Origin: Cheiracanthium punctorium | Lineage: Eukaryota; Arthropoda; Arachnida; Araneae; Cheiracanthiidae | Assembly (NCBI GenBank): GCA_038373885.1 | Contig: JAWZYV010016015.1 | Location: 310,001 to 374,000 of the forward strand | Length of the DNA: 64,000 nucleotides | Reading direction: 5' to 3' | In this document: piece after piece, positions 59,222 through 64,000 of the stretch | Numbering within the stretch: position 1 is the first letter of the stretch | Layout: each line of letters opens with the position of its first letter | Notes under the pieces: generated by a model | The model's input: the letters and a program-made list of their open reading frames with translations, nothing else | Databases searched by the model: none | Told to the model about the DNA's origin: nothing | Program-made: the position numbers and the translations under genes

Positions 59222-61074
59222 TGCGTGTTCTCTATTTTCTTCCTCTTTAACTCAATGTCTTTAATCATGTCTGGTCAACTGAAACATTTTTTCTAAAAAC
59301 GAAAGTTGCAGACTTCATCTCAGACAAGAAAAATGTGTTGGAGATTTACAAAAAAGTTTACTTTCTAATTTATTGCTAAGCTCTTTGCTCATGAACGTCA
59401 AAGCTTCGGTATTTTAAAACTGATATTTTTTCTATTGTCCTATATATAAAACATTTCTGTTGGTAAACAAGTTTGAAAAGTAATTTGCAAAAAATACTTA
59501 AAGTAATTATAAATATATTAAATATTTTATTTTTCATTTTTCAGAATGAAAAAAAATTAGCAATATTTTTTGTGATTATCATGCGTTCTATTAATATTAA
59601 ATTGCATTGTATGCACATTAAATTTAGAATGTGCACACAATGATGTACAGTAATTTACTATAGAAGATAATAAAGGAAAATTTAAGATATTATCTGTCAT
59701 TTATAAAGCTTCTGATAAGAGTTATTGAAATAATAAACAAATCTCTATTTAAGAATCGAAAATAAAGTTTAAAAATACATTGTAACCTATTAGTAGATAT
59801 TTAATTTTTTAAATAAATTTCTGACCATATTATGCTTATTACTTTCAAAGGGCAAAGCTTATTCTCGACATAGAGATATGACTTTCAACTCTCTCTAACA
59901 AATTTATTCATATTTTTAATGTTCGCTCGTCAAAATAAATTTTGTTTTGAGGTACATGTAAGAACAAAATTAATACATGCGTATATATATATAGTGAATT
60001 TATTCTTGTTTTTAAACTGAATTCGGAGATTTTCATAGGGAAATTATCTTTTTTTTTTTTTTTTGCTATGTATTTAATTTTTAGTTGTCAGGTGAAAAAT
60101 TAGAAGTCCAAAAAACTTTACTAAGAGGGTCGATTCGGTTTAAGTTTAATGGTAAAAAAAAAATTTCTTGACAAAAACTTTTGACAAATTAAAAAAAACA
60201 GGAAAACTCGAAGCAGGCGATAGAGAAAACAGATTATACTGATGGTCGAAGAGAAAGTTTAATAATCTAATAATTCCGATCTGCTTTTGCATTTCTTCGT
60301 TAATTGTGAAATCACGGAATGCCTTGTGTGTATATGAACCCGATTGATAGAAGACTTTTAGAAAGTTACCTTTCAAATATTTCACCCATAAGCGTAAAAC
60401 TAATTAAATGGGGTCCAAAAGGCGTAACTGAACGACCCATTACACTTAATATACTGCTATTGAATTCCTTTGAAGAGAATCAAATCAAGTCGGAATTTCC
60501 ATAGCATGAACAGTATTTTAAAATCCAACTGTTTTCAGTTTAAAACATGCTAATGAAGCTTTACTGTAAGTTCTGAATTGTTTGTTACTGTTTATCGTCA
60601 ACTGGCATTTTGGTCGTTTTCAGAGGCATGTATATAAGTTCTAATCTGCAGTATTTTCTTAGACCCAGATAATGCATGCGATAATCCTAAAATATACGTT
60701 TCAGACTTTGTTTATCAAAAGGCTAAGCACTGATGCGACAGTGTGCCATAGTTCTCGTAATTAGGGCAGTATTGACAAGAGACATGTGCGTCGGATACAG
60801 TGATGACAAACAGTAGACGACATTACTTTCAGATCTGTTGTCTCTCTAATTTTTCGTTCACCAAGTCCTTTTCAGAACCAGTTGATAATACTATTTTGTT
60901 TTATCAAGGGCTGGTACTTAATAATATTTCGGCACATAAGCGGATAAAGCATTTAAAATAAAGTATCTTACTGCTTTGGAATATACATTTAGGATAGTTT
61001 TGCTGGCATTTCAAAATACTGCTCACCAAGATTCTTTTAGAAGTGAAAGATGAAGTGAAGTGCATATGAATATA
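59222..61074. other. AT-rich stretch, no gene identified
   Basis: Short ORFs at 60146-60385 (minus) and 60319-60504 (plus) overlap and have no motif. TA microsatellite near 59983. Confidence 0.45.
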
Positions 61075-61085
61075 TACAAAAATGT

Positions 61086-61311
61086 CTTTTTTTTTCTTTC
61101 CAATGGCGGGCCGAGATGCCTTGGCCACCACCAAGACCGGAATTGTTGGTCACTTTATTATGGGGGCCCCTAGTAGGTGGACCAACGTTGCCCCCTGTGA
61201 AGGGACGGACACAATAACAGCCACGCCTAGTCGGGGATCGAACCCAGACCGCCGGGATTGAACCCGAAACCTTAGTACGATGCTTTATCCACCATACAAT
61301 CTGGTCGGCTG
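61086..61311 (-). repeat. tRNA-derived SINE, family S2 copy 2
   Basis: On the minus strand: head GCCGACCAGATTGTATGGTG with A-box-like TGTATGGTGGATAAAGC, two B-box-like motifs GGTTCAATCCC and GGTTCGATCCC (plus 61254-61264, 61233-61244), body CAACGTTGGTCCACC, GGGGCCCCCATAATAAAG, and an A-rich tail. Perfect 11-bp duplications TACAAAAATGT (61075-61085, 61312-61322) fix the borders. The body matches copy 1 at 14041; the tRNA-like heads differ. Confidence 0.93.
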
Positions 61312-61322
61312 TACAAAAATGT

Positions 61323-61694
61323 ATTTACAATCTTTTTATCTTTTGTGTACTAAAACAGCTAATACTAAATACTTTGTAATACTAAAACTTTATAAACCTC
61401 CCACCATTCTCATGAAAAAACAGCAAAGTCTGATTTTTAAAAAATTCGCATTCACTCCTGTTTTTATTCCGTGACAAATGGGCGGGCATCATGGACCCCA
61501 GAAGGGTGGGGGGGGTGGACCCCTGCGTTCAGGGCCTGGCTCTAGGGGGGGGTGAGTCCATCCCTGCACAGTTTGAATTTTTAATTGCTATAACTAATAC
61601 AAACTAGAAAAAATATTTTCAATACATTTTTTATCAAGGTTCAATACATTTTTTATCCAAGGAAATTTTAGACTACAGCTAATTGTAGCTTAAA
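61323..61694. other. Spacer with G-rich segment
   Basis: GGGTGGGGGGGGTGGACCCC and CTAGGGGGGGGTGAG near 61505-61555 resemble G-rich transposon ends, but no partner was found. ATACATTTTTTATC is duplicated at 61621 and 61643. Confidence 0.4.
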
Positions 61695-61702
61695 ATTTGA
61701 AA

Positions 61703-61883
61703 CAGGTATGGGCAACCTTTGGAAAGTTACGGGACAAGCTTTAGAATGTTAGCGAAGTCGGGGGCCATATAAATGGGATTTGTATACGATTCCCAACGAT
61801 TTATAGGCGTTTTCTAAAGGGAATTTAATATGCTCCGCGGGCCGGACCAAAAGCCGTGGCGGGCCAAAGATTGCCCATATGTG
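61703..61883. mobile_element. hAT MITE with GGGCCGG-type interior
   Basis: CAGGTATGGGCAACCTTTGG and (inverted) CACATATGGGCAATCTTTGG, with duplications ATTTGAAA (61695-61702) and ATTTAAAA (61884-61891), 7 of 8. The interior GCGGGCCGGACCAAAAGCCG is typical of hAT MITEs of the GGGCAA.CTTTGGCCCGCGG kind. Length is 181 bp. Confidence 0.9.
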
Positions 61884-61891
61884 ATTTAAAA

Positions 61892-64000
61892 TAAGGTATT
61901 TATGATAAACTGTTTATCATAAAAGTTTAGTAAAATTGCCATTGCGTGAGGTGTAAACTTGTCTGCGTATTATCTCCAACCTTTCTTCCTGCCAGGCACT
62001 CCAAAAAAGAGGGATAGGAAGGGCAATAGCCCTCGGCCCCGTAACTGGATGGAAATTTTATCTTGTTTGTTTGAGATTCTGTTGTAAATACGAGAAGTCA
62101 AATGTAACCATTACTAGTAATCCTAAAGTTTTGCTCTTTTAGTATAAAACTGAATACATTCATATGGTACTTTACTTAACTCTTGTCATTTTGACATTTG
62201 TAAGTAACAAAATTTTATAAACATAGTTTGGACTCTCAAAATAGTTACCATAATTATTCCCCATATTTGCAGGTTAAGTTACATTCTAAAAATATTATGG
62301 GTAGAAATGACAGTTCAGTTTTAATGCAGTACATGGCTGGGAAAAAAGGGGGTGGGGGGACGTCTCTGATCCTGGGTCCAGGGCCAGTAACCTAATGTGG
62401 GGGGCCATAGTGGACATGCAAACTTGTTAAACAAAATTTATCGATCAAAAATGAGGCCCTAGTCTATGCTTTTTTTGTAGTTAGTTTCACCGTTGTAACA
62501 TCGCTTAAGTTTTTCTAACTTATTTTGGCAAAATATGCACTATTTGACCGGATGAGCAGATATGATGCATCAAAGATTACCGTGCGTAAAGTTCTTTGAA
62601 AGTATAAAAATTGGTAGAACATGACTTAATGCATTCGCTGCCTTTTCAAATGTATTCTTTAGAAACTTTTATGCTTGTTGACGGGGTTTTATGGGACGGG
62701 GACTTTTATGGGTTGTTAGACGGGGTTAAAACCTAAAGCTTTCAAACACGGTGCTCTTAGGGGATTGTTCTTGTAGATCAGCATAATTATTACTCCTTGG
62801 TCACATTTATTAGTGCATTTCAAATGTTAATTTTTTTTTTTTACGTTAAAAAATTATCTTTGGAGGGTCATCAGCAAGTTGTCAAATTTATGAATTTTAT
62901 TCTTAATATATATGCATCTTGCACACTTTTAGTTCTGAAAAGTTAAAGCTTCTAGTCGAGCCTTATATTCTGAACTTAGTGTTAAAATTCAAAAGTCAAG
63001 GAAAGAATATAAACCCGTGTAAGCGTTCGAAAAGGTTAATTTAAACATATATATTAAACATAATAATAATAATTCTTAAATAATAGCATGTTCATTAACA
63101 GAACAACAACATTTCCTTCAGTTTACAGCGACTTCTACGGAGATTATTTTTAGTACATTGTTTATTTATTTGTCATCAGTAATTGATATCCACTACTCTC
63201 GAATAAAACACTGTAGTTCCTAAAAAATTGATGCGTTATAAGGCAAGATCTACGAAAAAAATCAATTAGTACTATAAAGTATTCGGCGAGCTGTACGTAT
63301 TAAAACGGTACGATAACCTAATTAAAGGTACATGCATTGAACTGCATTGTTATACGTTGAATATCCAAGCTTTAATAAGAAAAAATGGCATTATTTTAGC
63401 ACATTTAAATATTTTCAGTGTGGTCTGTGATTTATATTTCCAAAGTTAGTGTCACCATCATCGCAGTATACAAACATTTTCCAATACTGATAATATGTGA
63501 TAAATACGTGATCTCCAGTGGTTTTGCCGGCTCAGATATTGTTCTGACATAGTGTTTTGGGCTATTATAAGTGCTGCCTCAAATGACTCAATCGCCTAAT
63601 TCATAAATTCAAAAGTTAAGTTTCGTTTAAATGTATAAAAATTGTGTTACCACATATGAAAATTAAAATCCTCTAAGCATATATTTTACATTTTTAAGGG
63701 CGTTATATAAAAACAAAGGACCACATATTTTGTTTTAAAAAAGTTCTATGAATCGTGTAACTCACGAAAAGTTATTTTATTTCAAAATCAAAAGTGTAAA
63801 TGCCAATAAATAAATTAATCTTCGAAATGACACTATTTTCATATTATATATATTGGAGGAGAAAAAAATACGCTGAAAGCAAAATTTACCCTACGACCTA
63901 TTCATGTAAAAGAAAAAGACAGATTGAATGGGCATGCACCTAGGTCAATGGTCTGCTCAGAAAAAGCTATGATAAATTCTTTAGGAATTTATCCTCCATG
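61892..64000. other. Non-coding end of window
   Basis: A perfect palindrome TTTATGATAAAC-T-GTTTATCATAAA lies at 61899-61923, touching the MITE border. G-rich segments at 61990-62045 and 62345-62410 look like pieces of DNA elements without identifiable partners. The remainder is AT-rich with no gene seen. Confidence 0.45.

Overview
This window looks like non-coding, transposon-dense nuclear DNA from an arthropod, most likely a spider. The sequence is strongly AT-rich, with short microsatellites, tRNA-derived SINEs and no bacterial-style gene packing. It also carries Tc1/mariner, pogo/Tigger-like and hAT elements whose proteins resemble families very common in arachnid genomes. The spider assignment is inference from the transposon types; no host gene identifies the species. 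I found no host gene I can name.

Layout. 0-5 kb: a DUF4817-type mariner-like element with a broken transposase, disrupted by a 162-bp hAT MITE; two tRNA-SINEs; a 796-bp element with 73-bp almost identical inverted ends; and a small mariner-like MITE. 5-10.5 kb: more copies of the same hAT MITE, a second MITE type with perfect 7-bp target duplications, four G-rich direct repeats, a GC-richer island, and a long-TIR mariner-like element split by a SINE. 12.7-14.2 kb: a second decayed mariner-like transposase with a SINE against its 3' end. 15.8 kb: a perfect tandem pair of hairpins. 18.5-20.3 kb: a long-TIR element with a hAT element nested inside it. 22.3-24.1 kb: a hAT element with a truncated TTF-finger/DUF4371 transposase and its own nested MITE. 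25.5-27.6 and 37.0-38.7 kb: two inverted copies of one non-autonomous family. 30.8-34.5 kb: a pogo/Tigger-like relic holding a structurally perfect Tc1 element with an uninterrupted 342-codon DD34E transposase, the only convincing intact gene here. 39.2-40.3 kb: a roughly 1.07-kb inverted repeat. 46.2-47.7 kb: an element with CAAGCTTG-rich inverted ends. 49.8 kb: a Tc1 relic. 51.4-59.2 kb: the least repeat-explained stretch, with a candidate signal-peptide first exon, a 58-codon ORF in a strong start context, and two paralogous minus-strand ORFs. 61-62 kb: another SINE and a hAT MITE.

The genes do not form a pathway. What the window records is an order of insertions: SINEs and MITEs inside older DNA transposons, and one recent Tc1 inside a Tigger-like relic. 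The non-autonomous families depend on transposases or reverse transcriptase supplied from elsewhere.
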